A stretch of 64,000 nt of DNA from Brugia malayi (lineage: Eukaryota; Nematoda; Chromadorea; Rhabditida; Onchocercidae). The translations under genes were made by a program, and so were the position numbers. The notes beneath the pieces were generated by a model. The model was not told the origin of the DNA and did no database searches. It worked only from the letters and a program-made list of their open reading frames with translations. The stretch is taken from NCBI RefSeq assembly GCF_000002995.4, contig NW_025062477.1:10078649-10142648 (forward strand), given 5' to 3'. Positions 25,961 through 39,968 of the stretch are shown here, one piece after another; within the stretch, counting starts at the first letter, position 1, and each line of letters opens with the position of its first letter.

Positions 25961-28900
25961 ATGGTGTCCTGTGAAGAGGAAGTGTTGCGAATTGGCCGAA
26001 AATTTGAACGAATGATACAAGGAACTAAGACGGTTAGTCATTTTATTGTATTTTGTTTCGAGCAAAATGAAAGTAATAAATTTTTTCAGGCTTAAGTTGA
26101 TATAACTTGTTTGATGCGGGAATTTTTACTGCTATTCGGTGTTTTATGGTCGTTTGTTCTTAAGTGATTTTTTTTTCCATAAAATTTTGGCTTAGTTTGT
26201 TTTTCTGATTTGGTAGTGTAAGCTACATCTAATTGATGATATAACAGATTAGACTTTAATATGTCAGTTTTATTTGGCACTACACTGACATCCTATATGA
26301 GTGGACAGAATATTTTGGATTATAAATGGGACAGGTAGATTTCAATTTAGTGAAAACTTAAGAAGTATATATACAATTATTTAATAGGGGATATATTACA
26401 CTGGAGAGAGCATATTTTTTATTACGAGAATAATACTTTTCCAATATGTCCAATATGCATCCATTAGGTAGGTAGGAAGCATGTACTGCATTATCTTATT
26501 TCTAGATGAATGATGCGATGGAATTATTGGATGCATTAGCGGCATTACCTATCGACATCAATATCCTTACTGTAAGTCTATCATCTTGCTTCTTAGTTGT
26601 CAGTTTTTTCCATATAATAATGAGGAAAGTGAAGAGGATGGAATGTAGTGATAAATGTATAATTAATGTTGATACTGGTAGTAAAAATAATTTTAGAAAA
26701 CTCGTATTGGTATGACAATCAATGATTTACGCAAGAAAACCAGCGATGAACAGATTGCTAAGAGAGCTAAAGTTTTGATTAAGGTATCTATTGTTCGGTT
26801 AACTTCAGTCTTCGATTTTTTTGGATCAGCTTATTCGAATTTTGCATTTGTTAGAAGTTGTTTTTGCCGTTGTTCAATAGTGATACAAAATCATGTGAAT
26901 ATGGAGCAGTGGTTATCACTTTATCGCGGTTCATGTTTTTTGACGTGCTATTTATTATCACTTGTAAAAGGTTGTAAATTAAGAAAAAGTAACAGTGCAG
27001 CACTGGGTCTTCATTACTTTAACTTGGCACAAAGTCTTCCTTTTTTTTTACCCATCCTATTTTGGTTTTTTGAGTCATGGGTAAGATTTAGCTTAGTGCA
27101 ATAATATATGATTAAATAGTACTGATTCTTTTTGTTTAAGAAATGTTTTGCTTTTGAAGAAGTTCCAAAATTGGAGGTATTTATAGAGGTATTATGTTTT
27201 GAAATAAAAGACTTATTGCTCGATAAACGATTAATCTGATATACTAAAAAATCAAATGACAAATGACACAGAGTGATATATAGCATAGTAAATTGGCCAT
27301 TGTAATATTTTGTTATTTTTTCATTGTTTAGAAATGTCTTGGTCTTTTGTTTATCGCACACTGTTTTTTATTTAACATGTTAGATAGTTGTTTGTTCATC
27401 TCGATTATATTATAAAATTATCTTTAAGTGACTTTGTATATTTTTGCTGCCTTGACTTGCTGTTGTTTTTAACAATTTTCTCATCTTGTTATCTCTATTT
27501 TGCTTTCATTTTTTTTTTCTTTTTTTTGAATTTTGTGATATCTATCGTGATTAATTCTCAGGAATGGAAGGTTTTGTTGGCCAATAAAACGAGTAGTAGT
27601 AAGGGCGATGCGAAAGATGCTGTAACAAAGAGTAATTCATCAGCATCACTTTCTTCAACATTTAGTGAAAGCTCCAAACATTTGTCACAATCTTCTGCAC
27701 CACAAAAAAATACAGCTAATTCTTCAACGCCTTCAATGGCAACCAGGAAACAGCTTCTTCCTGATGAGGTATGCGTCTAATGACCCGGAGAGTCTATAAA
27801 ATTTTGAAAGCATGACGTTATAATCATTGGGCCGACGTGATAGTACGTCTTTTTGGTGTATGATTCGTTATTCTTCAAATATTGCTTCAGTATTTTGATT
27901 TTGATAAAGCGTTAAGGTCGGATTTTATGGTTTTTTCCGGCTTTGACTAATTTTTAATGTTATTTTGCAGGTCCGGAATAAGTGTGCTACGATGATTCTC
28001 GATGCTCTGCTTTCAAAGGAACTACCGGATGGAACTCTTGATCCCGAAGAATTGGCAATTAGAACTGAGAGGAAATTGTTCGAGGTAGGAAATTTTTCGA
28101 CTCTTTTTGTATTTCTTGTATTAGTCTGGAGTCACCTAGTTTTTATTTCTACAATGGGAAAAAAAGAAGCTTTCCAGTGATATTCAATATGCATCATGTT
28201 TTATTAAAATGGTTTTAGTATGAATTGTGTTTTATTAAAATGTAAAGTGAAGTTTAGTTCATCAAAAATGAGATTTTAATCAAATCATAGTTAGTGACAT
28301 TGAAGTCACACACGCAAATAATTATGTCGGGAGTGAAGAGATGAGATTAAGCTTTTGTCTTTTGTTTCATTTGAAGAAGGTAAAGTGTAATTATGAGCTT
28401 TTACAGCAAGCTTTTACAAAAATAATATTTTATTCAAACTATTACTGTAGTAAGATCAAGTGAGTTTGTAAATTTTTGACAGTTTTTTAAAGTGTGTAAA
28501 CTCTGATAAGTTAGCCAAACATTAGAGATAAATTTGAGATGAGAAATAATTGTGTTCTATGTTTAGGTTCATCGTGGTACTTCGGAGAAGTACAGAGCAG
28601 CCTTACGAAGTCGGGTGTTCAACTTGCGTGATAAAAAGAATTTGGTTCTGCGTGAAAATGTGTTGATTGGTGCTGTAACTCCTGAAAAGTACTTGTTATT
28701 TTTTGCATAATTACTTTTTATACAAAAATAATGACAAGCTTAACCATTGAGTGAACTGAAAGCTAAGCTCATATTTCTTTTAATATATCACATAAGTCTT
28801 TTTGCCTAACTTTACCCTAATTAACTACAGCTAATGTAAAATAATGTTTCGTATTGGTAAATTGAAGATTTTTTTCCCAAACAAATTTTTGGTACTTTTT

Positions 28901-30803
28901 TATAAGATTTATGAATTTATTTCTGCTTCAGTTCTTAATGTCCGGCGGAGTTTTAGTTTATTATTAATCACCATTAACAATGTTTATGAGAAAAAATTGT
29001 ATGTTTTGTTTTTTGGGTAAACATAGCTTGGCGACTCCATTAAAAATTTCTGGGATAAAGGTGTTGATGGTAATGAATTAGGATTTTTATATTACAACTT
29101 CGATCAAATTATTGCAGTATTTAGGCAGATGCTTTTAAGCATCTATTCGTAATAATTTGTTAAGCATACTGAATCCGTCACCAGGAAAATAACACCGACA
29201 GTTTGGTCTCTGTTCTGCTGTTGCTAATGAACTGGAGCAGGAAAGGCAGTAAGAAAAGGAGAGGAGTGGAGGGAATAGATTGTGTATGAAGAGTATCTAA
29301 CAGAATTTTAAGCTAGATCAGTTGTCGAAAATTGATATGTGCGGCAATAGCATTTTTAAAATAACATTTTTGACAAAAAAATAACATTTATGAAATTATC
29401 AGCTGTAAAATGACATGACTTGTTACGGAAGAACAAATTATTGTGAAATTATTGTCAGTGACATGACTGATGAAGAAATCCTTGTAGTTACAATAAAAAT
29501 TTATTTTGAAATCAACAGACTGGTTATTTCAATAATTTGATATTTTGTAGGAATTTTGTTTCCAAAAGATTTTTCCAACTATATTATCTATATTATTAGT
29601 GGCTTTTTATCCTTACTTCAGTTTATAGATTGGAAATACAAGCTGAAAAAATTCTTCTTTGCTAGGAATAGTTGCAACCGATTTTGTAATTATCATTATT
29701 CTTAGCAAAAAGAAAGTTTAAAAGTTGTGTTTACACTTCTCATCTTTTTTTTTTTTTCTTTTTTGCACTTCTCATTATCAGTTCCTGTGAAGAACGTAGA
29801 AAGCGGCTGTATTTCGGATGGATATTAGTGAGAAGATAAACAGTCATACAAATTTGGGTTTTATGTGATTTGAAAAGACTTTTTTCTATCAAATGCAATA
29901 ACTGGTACACATAAGGATATGAGTTGTTTATTTATCAGCATGTCTTCTTTACACGTAGTCTCTTTAATTTTGTACTTTCTCTAAAACCTGTTACATTCAT
30001 ACCTGTTTTATATCTTGTTTGAGAATGTTAGAGGAGATATTTTTAAAACTGAGTTTTTGCCGTAAAACAATGTATTATTTATCACACTTTTCATACAGAT
30101 TAATAGTAATTAGCTTTCTGCATTTTATGAGTTTTTTTTTTTTTTTTTTTATTGTAGATTCGCAGTAATGACAGCTGATGAAATGGCATCGGATGAAATG
30201 AAAGCACAACGAGAGAAATTTACCAAACAGGTTTGAATAGTTGAAGTAGTTTTTGAGGTTTTTTTCTTTTTTTTTTCTCTCTATCTCTCTCGAATATTGT
30301 GATACGGAGTGTTTCGTCATGATTTATGTGACTGATATGGTATGACAACAATTGAATATTGTCTAAAGCATGATGAGAAAAAAAGAAAGAACGTTATTGG
30401 TTAATTTGTTATGTGTAGCAGTAGCCAATCGGCAAACCTGGAATTTTCTCTTCTATGTAATGTAATTTAGTGCAGCAATACAAATATTACATTACTACGT
30501 CACATAGTTTCTAATGAATTTCATTACTTGCAAACAACATTACTGCTGCAAATGAATTTATTCCATAAATCGCGAAAATTTTGTCAAGAAATTAAAATGC
30601 TAAATATTTATTGATAAAATTTTCAGGCAATTGAAGAATATCAGATGGCAGTTCAGGAGGGAACTCCTTCTGATATGTTTAAATGTGGGAAATGTGGGAA
30701 GAAAAATTGCACCTATACACAAGTGCAGACACGTAGTGCAGATGAACCTATGACGACGTTCGTTTTTTGTCGCGAATGCGGCAATAGATGGAAGTTTTGT
30801 TAG
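25961..30803 (+). CDS. Transcription elongation factor S-II (TFIIS)
   Basis: Complete 8-exon gene, 305 aa, the normal length for TFIIS. Exons: 25961-26032, 26506-26571, 26697-26783, 27562-27768, 27971-28084, 28567-28688, 30158-30230, 30627-30803. Residues 1-85 form the N-terminal LW-type domain ([17 protein letters not shown], ... [15 protein letters not shown]). Residues about 86-140 are a Ser-rich linker. Residues about 144-245 are the central domain ([31 protein letters not shown]). Residues 265-305 are the zinc ribbon with CGKC and CREC and the catalytic acidic loop RSADEP (D286, E287). It rescues backtracked RNA polymerase II by stimulating its intrinsic transcript cleavage, in the nucleus. 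The sixth intron is long (28689-30157). Several apparently longer open frames here (26712-27104, 27388-27780) are exons running into introns. Confidence 0.97.
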
Positions 30804-33800
30804 GTTGGAGTAGTGGGAACGCTATAGATAATGTATTCATAATTTGAATACTTCTTTGTATAGGAATTTATTCTAATATTTTTGTTTATCAAAGTGCGAT
30901 TTCTATATAATTTTTAAAGTCTAGTTTTGTTGACACTAAGGCTTATTTTTGATGCATGATTTAGAGATTTAAGCTTTTCCCATAAATTATATTAATCTTT
31001 CTACACTAAAGTCATATATGATTATCGTACACAGAATTACAGTATACATTGAATTTCCTTTAATGATTTCTAAGATTTCGAAGTTTTTTTTGGGTGCTAT
31101 AATTTGACGCTACTTCATTATGTTGATGAATTAATTATTACTGATTTGGTTATCTAGGTTCTCTTTCAGTACATTTTCAGAATATCTTCTGAGAATTAGA
31201 ATTTGTTGAAAGCAATCAGTAAATTGCTAACTTTTTTTTCCAGTAATTCATTGATCCGTTTTACAGTGACCTTATGATTCGTCCGAAAAATTTGAATAAG
31301 CTGCATACATGATCGCTGATGATCTTTTCTTTGAGTTTTTAACATTATAGTTCGTATTTTTGACGGTTTTGTGTTTATTCTGAAGTAGGAAACAGCGTCA
31401 AATCCACTTGTTTTGAAAATGTCAAGGTTTATTTTAATAAAAAATTAATTGATTTGTTGTAACAGTACTAGATGAATTATTTCTGAAATCATCATTGTCT
31501 TGTCGTGATGGTTTTATTGTTTGTTCTGATAACGGAGATAGTATTTCTTAGAGAGTAAGGAGTTTTCATTTATTCGTATAGCAGATTTTTATTTGTTCAA
31601 ATAATAAGGAGATTTCGTGAAATGGTTATATCTTATTCTTATTGTTGTGCTCAGTTACATTCTGTTTGTTTTGCGGTGCGAAGCATGCCTGCATTATAAT
31701 ATGTAATTTTAATAAGAGGTTATATTCATGCTATGAGTTGTTCTGTTTTACTAATAATTAAAGTTTCAATATTATTATTGCAGTAACATGGAATATGAAT
31801 TATATATAATAAGTAGTTTTCTCTTTCTTATCAAAATTCAATTTCAGGATATCATTAGTGATGGAAATAATAGTTTCCTTCAGACTTTTTTTTATTATTC
31901 CGATTCAAATAATCATTTTATCGGTTTTAAAAATATTTCAGCACATCTCTCACAATATTCTTTCTCTTTTATAATCTCATAGGAAATGTCGTATTGAAAG
32001 AAACGTTCAATTATCAGAAGGGATTAAGTGATAGCATTTTTGAAAATGCAAGCAGTGCTTATTTCCAAACATTGTTTATAAACTACTGATTTAAAAATTG
32101 ATGCAGAGTAAAATGAATATTTCACCCATTGGTAATTTATTTTTCATTTTTTGATCATAATTAATATCATTAATAAATTATAAAATAAATTAACTTCAAT
32201 AAAATATAATGTTTACATAAGTGAACTTTTTTTCTTCATCAACTGGATAAGAAAAAATATGGAAAAGAAAAAGTTTTAAAAATGAATTTAATAAGTTAAA
32301 TTTGCCAATAGTAAAATAAATGTATGATAATACATAATTAATTTCTTTACCTAAATTAATACCTAAGTACCTAAACTGAAACTTTCTTCATTACATGTAT
32401 TATTATTATTATTCTGCAAGTAAGTTTGTAATAAACAATATTTAATTAATAAGAACGGAAGAGGTAAGGTAATGATAGCAAATGCAAAATGAAATTAATG
32501 GTGGATGAATATATATTAATTAATTTAATATATAAACAGTTTAAAATTTTATTTAACTGGTTGAAATGAAATAAATTAAGTGAAATACAATATTACCTAT
32601 CATTGAATAAAAAAAAGAAATTTCATCCTTTTTTCACAAAAAAAAGAGAAAAAAAATGTTATCAATCAAATTTAATTAAAAATGAAAATAAAATCAAATT
32701 TCTATAAAAAAAAAAAAAAAAAAAGAAAATATTTGTATAAAAATAATTAATTTTGTTTATTTCTGACTAATCTTTCTTTTACTTTCTATTCTTGATAAAT
32801 AATATTTATTTATTTTTTTATCATTTCATTTATTTTTATTACGGAATAACCTTTAATTTTCTTTTCCTTAGTCTAATTTTTTTTTCCTATTATTTATTGT
32901 CATTAATAAGTTTTTATCAGTTAGCTAAGAATTTATTCTTATTTAATTACTTAAAAAATTTAATCTTATTTTTTAATTATGTCAATTATTTATTGATTCA
33001 TTAATTCTGGCCAAACCTATTAATTACGATCTTTTTCATCTTTTTTTATCATTTTTTTTCTGTGTACTTAATTTAATTTAATAATAGCTTAACATTTATG
33101 CATTAAAAATAGTTGTATCCATCATCATTTCTAATAATTTGATTTTATTTCAAATTTTAAGAATAAAATTTCGACCATTTATTGTTGATTCAAAACATTT
33201 TGCAAAATTTCTAAGAAATTTGTATTTCATAAATGAATGTATTATTCATAATTTAGGCTAATAATAATAATAATAAATAAAAGTAAAAGTAATTATTTAC
33301 AATTTATAAAAATACTACAATTTAATTTCGTTCTTTTCTTTCTTTTTTCCTCAATTATTAGATCAAATAAAATGAAATTTAATTGTAAAATTTTTTTTTT
33401 TTAATAAAAATATTAAAAAATAACTTTTACATTTTCTTTTTTTCTCTTTCTTTTCTCTCTCTTTAATGAAAGCAATTTCATCTTTAAATATTTTTTATTT
33501 CTTAAAGAGAGAAAATAGTGTATTTACAAAAAAAAAAAAAAAAATAAATTTTGTCCTCTTTATTTGCTGATTAATTTCAATTAATGTAATTAATTTCATT
33601 GGAAGGAAAAAAAAACTGTGTAATAAATTTCATAAATTTTTACTTAATTATTAATTTGCTGTAATTTCTACTAATTAATAACTGTCAATTTTCACTAATT
33701 TTTTTTTTTTTTTTTTTTGACTTTCTAAATTCTTAAATGGATAGTTCCTCTTCTTTCATTTGTTAAGTATAACTTTTTAAGTATAATAATAGTAAGTATT

Positions 33801-34094
33801 ATTAAATAAATCAAAAAAAAGAAACAAAAAATTCATATCAATTTAAAAATAAATTTAATTTACTATACTCTAGAAAAGGCATAAAGCATATTAGCGCACC
33901 TTATATTTCTTAGAAAAATTTTAATTTCATAAAAGATAAATTCTTATCAATTTTAAAATGAACTAAATATATTGAAGATTAAGATGTATTATGATTTAAT
34001 TTTGGAAAAAGATAAATTGAAAAGGTAAAACCAGTTTTTCAATCATTAAAATTTCATTATTCATTTCTTTTCTTCCTTCTTATCATTCCCTTTT

Positions 34095-34152
34095 CTCTTT
34101 CTTCTCTTCTTTTCCCTCCCTCCCTTCCTCTCTCTCTCTCTCTCTCTCTCTT
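34095..34152. repeat. CT-rich polypyrimidine tract
   Basis: Run of C/T only, ending in an alternating CT stretch of about ten CT dinucleotides at 34132-34151. Non-coding. In nematodes such tracts can occur near promoters or simply be microsatellite; nothing here decides between these. Confidence 0.7.
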
Positions 34153-36849
34153 CTTTGCTCATTCTTTTCATAGTTTAAATTTCATTTTTGTTTAAAATAC
34201 ACTTTCTATCATTGTATTACATATATTTATTTATTTAAAGTGACAGTAATTTTTTTGACATTTTTTTGTTAATTAAATTTTTTTTTTCTTTTTTTTTAAA
34301 CTGTTACACTAATTTTATTTAAAATTTTATCGCTTTCTTCTTTTTTTTCTTTCTTTTTTTTTATAATTGATATTAAATTTATCAGTGAATTGTAAACAAT
34401 ATAAAAGAGAAATGAAAAGAAGAAAGAGAAAAGAGATATGAATAGATGGTCATTTATTTGTTCTAATCATCATTCAACTAAATTCAATCAAATTTTCTTT
34501 CTATTTTATTTGCATTCTTTTTTCCTGAAACAGATTGATAATTAATTAATTTATTTAAGTATAGTAACAAAAAAAAAAAAAATAAAATAAAATAAAACTA
34601 ATACCAATTTTATTTTATTTTCTTCTTCTTTCATTTTTTCTTAATTATTCTCTTTGTTTTTTACAACAAAAAAAACTTTATTTTTTAAATTTATCATTGT
34701 AATTTAATTTTTTTTCACACTTTTAATAGTTTTTGGTATAACTTTTTTGTCTTTTTCTTTTTTCACACTTCGAATGCATTAAATTTTAATTAAATTGTAA
34801 ATTTAATTTGAATTAATTGTTATTATTAAAATTTAGCACCTTTTTTGACTTTTTTTTTCGTCAGTTTCTTGCTTTATTAACCAATGGTATTATCATATAA
34901 TTAAATTTGATATAATATATTTTAATTTATATTTTTATTAATAATTATAATAATATATTTAATATAATTACCGTATTCGAAAATATAATCCTATATGTAA
35001 ACCATATACAGTGGAAAATCATAATTAAAGTGAGTTTATAATTTTTTTTTTCAAAGTTATTAATGAGTCTATAAAGTTAAACTATAAAAATTTATAATAA
35101 TTAAAGAACAAAAAATAGAAGCAAAAAGTTGGTATAATTAAAGTTGATATAAAAAAAGTTGGTATAATTAAAAAAGTTGAGCTAAGAATGAGGAATTCAA
35201 ATGGAAATTATAATTAGTAAAAACTGAAATTAGAAATAACAAAAAGAAAATTATGGTTTTAAATTAAAATTTAATTGTTGAAATTTTAAAATTCAATAGT
35301 ATATACTTTTTGCCTACTATTTTTATAAAGCGATACAAGATTTTTTATAAAATTGTTTCATTTTGTTGTAGTGCAATCATATTTTATTTAAATTGTTCGA
35401 TAATTAAATGTTAGATAATAATTAATGTTAGTAATTAATAATAATTAATGTTGATTAATGTTAATAAAATAATTCATTCACTCAAACTTTTAGAAATTTC
35501 ATTTTAAAAATTTTGTTTTTTGCAAAGCAGAAAAAAAAAAATTAAACTCAAAAATTAAACCTTAATTTTTTTTTACTTATTCCTTCCACACATTTTTTTT
35601 CCTCTCGATTCTCATTTATTAATAAAAAGTAGAAAAACAAGAGAAAATTGTCAATAATAATTTAAAATGAGTAAAAAAGAACTGTTCTCGAAATTTTTTA
35701 AATTCTGAAAATAATTACTTATTATTATTATTATTATTATCAATTATATATAATAACATAATAAATTTATTGTAAATATTCATATTTACAATAAATCATA
35801 AATTTTTTCATTCATACAAGCATTTCTACTGTTAATTTTCAACTGAAAATTTAAACGAATATTTGATTGATTAATTTTAAATCATTTATAAAATATGGCT
35901 AATATAATCTCATATGAGATTAATTCGATTTCTTATTTATCGCACAATTTTTGAACATTAAACATTTAAAATTGTGATTAGTAATTATAATGATGATAAA
36001 TGCAATTAGTTGTAATTAAATTAAAAATATTGTGAATGGGATTAATCATATTTGTTGAATATAGTTTAGGGATTCTATCAACTAGATTCCATCAAAACAT
36101 TTTGAATAATTAATTTAATTAATTAGTAAAAATTCGTTTTATGTATAAAGATGATATGAAACTTACAAAAAGTAATGTTTCACTTTTTTTTTTTCTGAAA
36201 TTTCTAAGCATTCTGATAGCAATTAAATGATAAAAAATTGTTAAATAATTTGAAATTTGAAATAGTGAATGGCTATTAACTATTAAAAAATATTTTTAAT
36301 AGTTAATGAAAGGAAATGAAAATAATTTTAAAATGATCAATTGATTATGAGAAAAAATCTCAGAAAAAAAAAACTTTTTATCATAAGATGTAAGTAATTG
36401 ATTAATTTATTTAATTATAAGTGATAATTAGGTAAAAAAGTACAGTAATTAGTCTACATATATTATTGTGCTATAAATTTAATGTGATGCTTATTTCATT
36501 TATAATTTTATTATAATTACCATTAATTATCCATAATTTTTTTTGTAACTGATTGCTAAATTATTTTATTAAAGTGTTAACATTTTGATTGGAATTATTA
36601 GTAGCAAAATTGGAAAAATTGAGAAATGAAATAAAAAATAAAAGATATATTTAAATTTTTCTAAAAAGAAAATATTTAATTTTTTTTTAAAAAAATAAGA
36701 AAGGAAAATTGTTCTTTATTAAAAAAGAAAAGTGAAAGTTAATATAGAACTATTAAGATTAATTGAAATGGAAGTGATAATGCGTGAAAAGAACGATAAA
36801 ATTTAACAAATTAGCGCGTGTCATTAATTATATAATCAATAACTAAGGA

Positions 36850-37000
36850 TAGAACATTGATAATAAAAGCAGCAATGATAATGACAACAATAACAATGAT
36901 AATAATAAATAATAATAATAGTAATAGCAATAACACTAATATTGATAACAATAGGTAATAATAAACGATAATCACTATTATTATTATTGTTGTTGCTTAA
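36850..37000. repeat. AAT/ATT cluster able to fold back
   Basis: AAT-rich triplets (about 36893-36925) are followed within 100 bp by ATT-rich triplets (about 36976-36992), so the two halves are imperfectly complementary. Further ATT-rich DNA continues to about 37450. Simple-sequence expansion is the likely origin. Confidence 0.55.
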
Positions 37001-38211
37001 ATTAGCATTCATTCAGAAAAAATTCAAGCATCAATAAATTTCAAATTTGTTATTACTACTAATTCCAGCTGCCATCTAATCAAACAGATTTAAAAAATCT
37101 TCGTTAAACATTATTATTTATTGTTTATTATTATTTCACATACATTCAATTTTAATTTGTATAATCTGATCGTTGGTTCGTACATTTTTTAATATTTTAT
37201 TGTATTACTACAAATAACAATAATAATATTTCTCATTTACCTTCTTATGAATTATTTGAATATTTCATCAAACAATGATTTATAATTGTTTTATGAAATT
37301 TGAACTTTGGAAAAGTAATTATTTTATTCTTTTAGTATTATTGTTATTATTGTTTATTACTTTTATTATTGTTATTTTCACTTTTATTATTATCATTGTT
37401 ATTTTTACTTTAATTGCCATCGTATTATTATTGTCATTATTATTATTTTATTATTCATTACTACTGTAAGTAATAATTATCAAGAAGCATATTGCTAGGA
37501 GAAATTAGCTCACTAATAACAAGAAATAAGCTAATTAATGGAATTAATTTTAATATGATAGAAAAAAGAAATTACAGTATGAAATAATTCAATGAATTAA
37601 AGATAGCTGATGAAGATTGTTGAATTTGAAAATGAAATGAAGATGATTAAAATTATTTAACTGATAAGTGAATGTTATTCAGAATATTAGCAAATGGTCG
37701 AGTGAAGAACGATTAATGGATTCAATTAAAAAAGATGAAAACAGTGGTTGAAATGATATAAAATGATGGAATCTGTAATGGTAAGTATTAATTTAATCCA
37801 GAAAAAAAAAATTGTATATAAATGATTTATATGGTTGAAATGAGTTATATAAAAATTTTCAATTAAAACAAACAATAATTAATTCTAACACCAAGTTTGG
37901 AATTAGACAAAGTTTATAGAAACATAATATATTTTAGATTAAAAATAAATGAAGAATAATCAGAAATTATTAATTTACTTTGTGACAATCTTGACTTTGT
38001 GAATTGAATTAGAATAAAAATAAAGGATAGAAATGAATGATATGTTGTAAAGTATTCGATATGTCATAAATTGTAGAAGGTTATGAATAATTAAATTGTA
38101 GAAAGGTATAAATAATAAATAAAATTAAGCCATAGAACATGAAAAAATCAAATATTATAAATTTCAATTCCAAAATATTTCAATAAATCAATTACAGTTA
38201 TGTTGCGCACT

Positions 38212-38313
38212 GTACAGACACACACGTACACGCATACATACAATCACATACACACATACACAATTACACAGACATACACGCACGCACAAACACGTAAATA
38301 TGCGTGTGCAAAA
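38212..38313. repeat. Degenerate CA/ACAC-rich microsatellite
   Basis: About 100 bp dominated by CACA, CATACA and CACG units with interruptions. It is compositionally unlike the A/T-only surroundings, non-coding, and similar in kind to the TG-rich array at 62.9 kb in opposite orientation. Confidence 0.75.
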
Positions 38314-38820
38314 TAGTATACATATGGTAATGAAGCTTTTTGCTTTTTCTTTTTAATTACAAAAAAATTTTACATTTAATTTTTATACTATTAGTTTTGA
38401 ATTTAAAAATTTAAAAAATCAAATTATCAATTTAAAAAGCAAAATCAAAATTAGAAGTAATGGAAGTTAGCATTACTGTGTATCTTCAATAATTTTGGAA
38501 TGAAATTAATTTATATTAAATACTTTAAATATAGCATTTAAAATAATGTGAAAAATGGTAGGTTTTTTTGGTAAATTGATACTTAGTAGCTGATGATTTG
38601 TTTCATTGGTACAACTGATTCATAATTGATTATATTAATTATTGATAGTTGAAAGATTAGTTATCAGCAATTGATAGATTGAATGAAAATGGATTGGATT
38701 TTACTGAAAATTGAAACAGAGAAAAAAATGTATAGAATTCGAAGTTTAAAAGTGATCAGTAATATAAATTATTAAAAAAAATAATATTACAAAAACTGTC
38801 AGAATATTGCTAAACTTTAA

Positions 38821-39062
38821 CAAGTACTGTAGCTTGTCAGACATAGTACTGTAAACAAACTTCAACAAGTACTGTAGTTTGTCAGAAATGCTATTGTATC
38901 CAAACTTCAACAAGTACTGTAGTTTGTCGGAAATGCTATTGTATCCAAACTTCAACAAGTACTGTAGTTTGTCAGAAATGCTACTGTAACCAAACTTCAA
39001 CAAATACTGCAGTTTTTCAAAAATGCTATTGTAGCCAAACTTCAACAATTACTCTAATTTGT
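38821..39062. repeat. 45-bp minisatellite, about 5.3 copies
   Basis: Units start at 38821, 38866, 38911, 38956, 39001 and 39046 (partial). Each begins CAAGTACTGTAG or a variant and contains TTTGTCAGAAATGCTA. Because 45 is divisible by three, one minus-strand frame stays open through the array and reads a 15-residue repeat (LLKFGYNSISDKLQY). There is no start context, signal or spliced neighbour, so I treat it as non-coding. Confidence 0.88.
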
Positions 39063-39389
39063 AAATGGTACTGTAACCGACCGTGGTGGATACTGTAATT
39101 GAATAACAATATTACTGGGCAGGATATGTGATATAAATATAATGAATGAATTAAAGAAGGGAAAAAGATAGAAAGTCTTTAGGAAAAAAACTGGAAAAAA
39201 GAGTTCAAATTGCAATGTATCATGATTTAAATGGATAGATGACGATTTGCTTTATATAAAAATTATAATACATAAAAGAAACAATATAAAAATATAACCA
39301 TATAACAATATGAAAATTGTAATAGGAATAGTAATTAATAATAATATCGAGTAATAATAGCGGTAATAATAATAATGATAATGATAATA

Positions 39390-39420
<31 letters not shown>

Positions 39421-39968
39421 TATCAATGCTCTTTTTGATTATTAATTACATTTCTTTTTGTTTGTTTTTAATTGTATTAATCAGATTTTGTTTACATTAT
39501 GCATAAAATTATTTAATTGTTCAACTGTATTCAATTAAATTAATTTATTATTCAAAAATGAAATGCCACTCATACAGTTTCATTCATTTGCTTTTCCTAT
39601 TTCTCTCTGTCTATTTAATACACTCTCTCTCTTTTTATCCCATCTATTGAATGAAATTTTTAGAGAAAAATGTTTTTTTTTTTGAATTGTAAAATAAATT
39701 GTTTTAATATGTAATTTACAACTAATAGTTTCTGTATTATCTTCACCGATTTGTAATTTATAATTAACCTTGAAATTTTAAATTACTTTTTATACTTTGT
39801 GGTTAAATTTTTAATTAATTTTTATAATATAAAACGATTATTGCTGCCAAAATTTTTAATTTACGTCAAATTTAAATTTAATTTTTTAATTTTCAATTTT
39901 TTAATAATATTTTATTTGAATATATCAAATGTTTTATCAATTTTAATTTCAATTATTCAAATTTTCAG

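Larger units (their letters stand above)
30804..39968. other. Very A+T-rich 9-kb region, repeats but no gene recognised
   Basis: From the TFIIS stop to the first recognised BPI-family exon. After about 31.7 kb the sequence becomes extremely A+T-rich with many homopolymers. It has a CT tract (about 34100-34150), AAT/ATT-rich clusters (36850-37450, 39360-39422), a degenerate CA-rich tract (38212-38313) and a 45-bp minisatellite (38821-39062). The open frames at 31788-31982, 32792-33004, 37275-37469, 38746-39048 and 39220-39426 come from low complexity or repeats. The first exon and promoter of the BPI-family gene should lie near its right end but could not be placed. Confidence 0.5.

Noticed and set aside
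26092..27361. Minus-strand frames at 26092-26280 and 27014-27361
   Set aside because: Antisense to TFIIS introns and exon flanks, K/N-rich, no domain.
26712..27780. Two 130-codon plus-strand frames
   Set aside because: TFIIS exons 3 and 4 joined to flanking intron sequence; the exon parts alone match TFIIS with proper splice sites.
38746..39048. 100-codon minus-strand frame with a 15-residue repeat
   Set aside because: Explained by the 45-bp minisatellite; no signal, domain or spliced neighbour.
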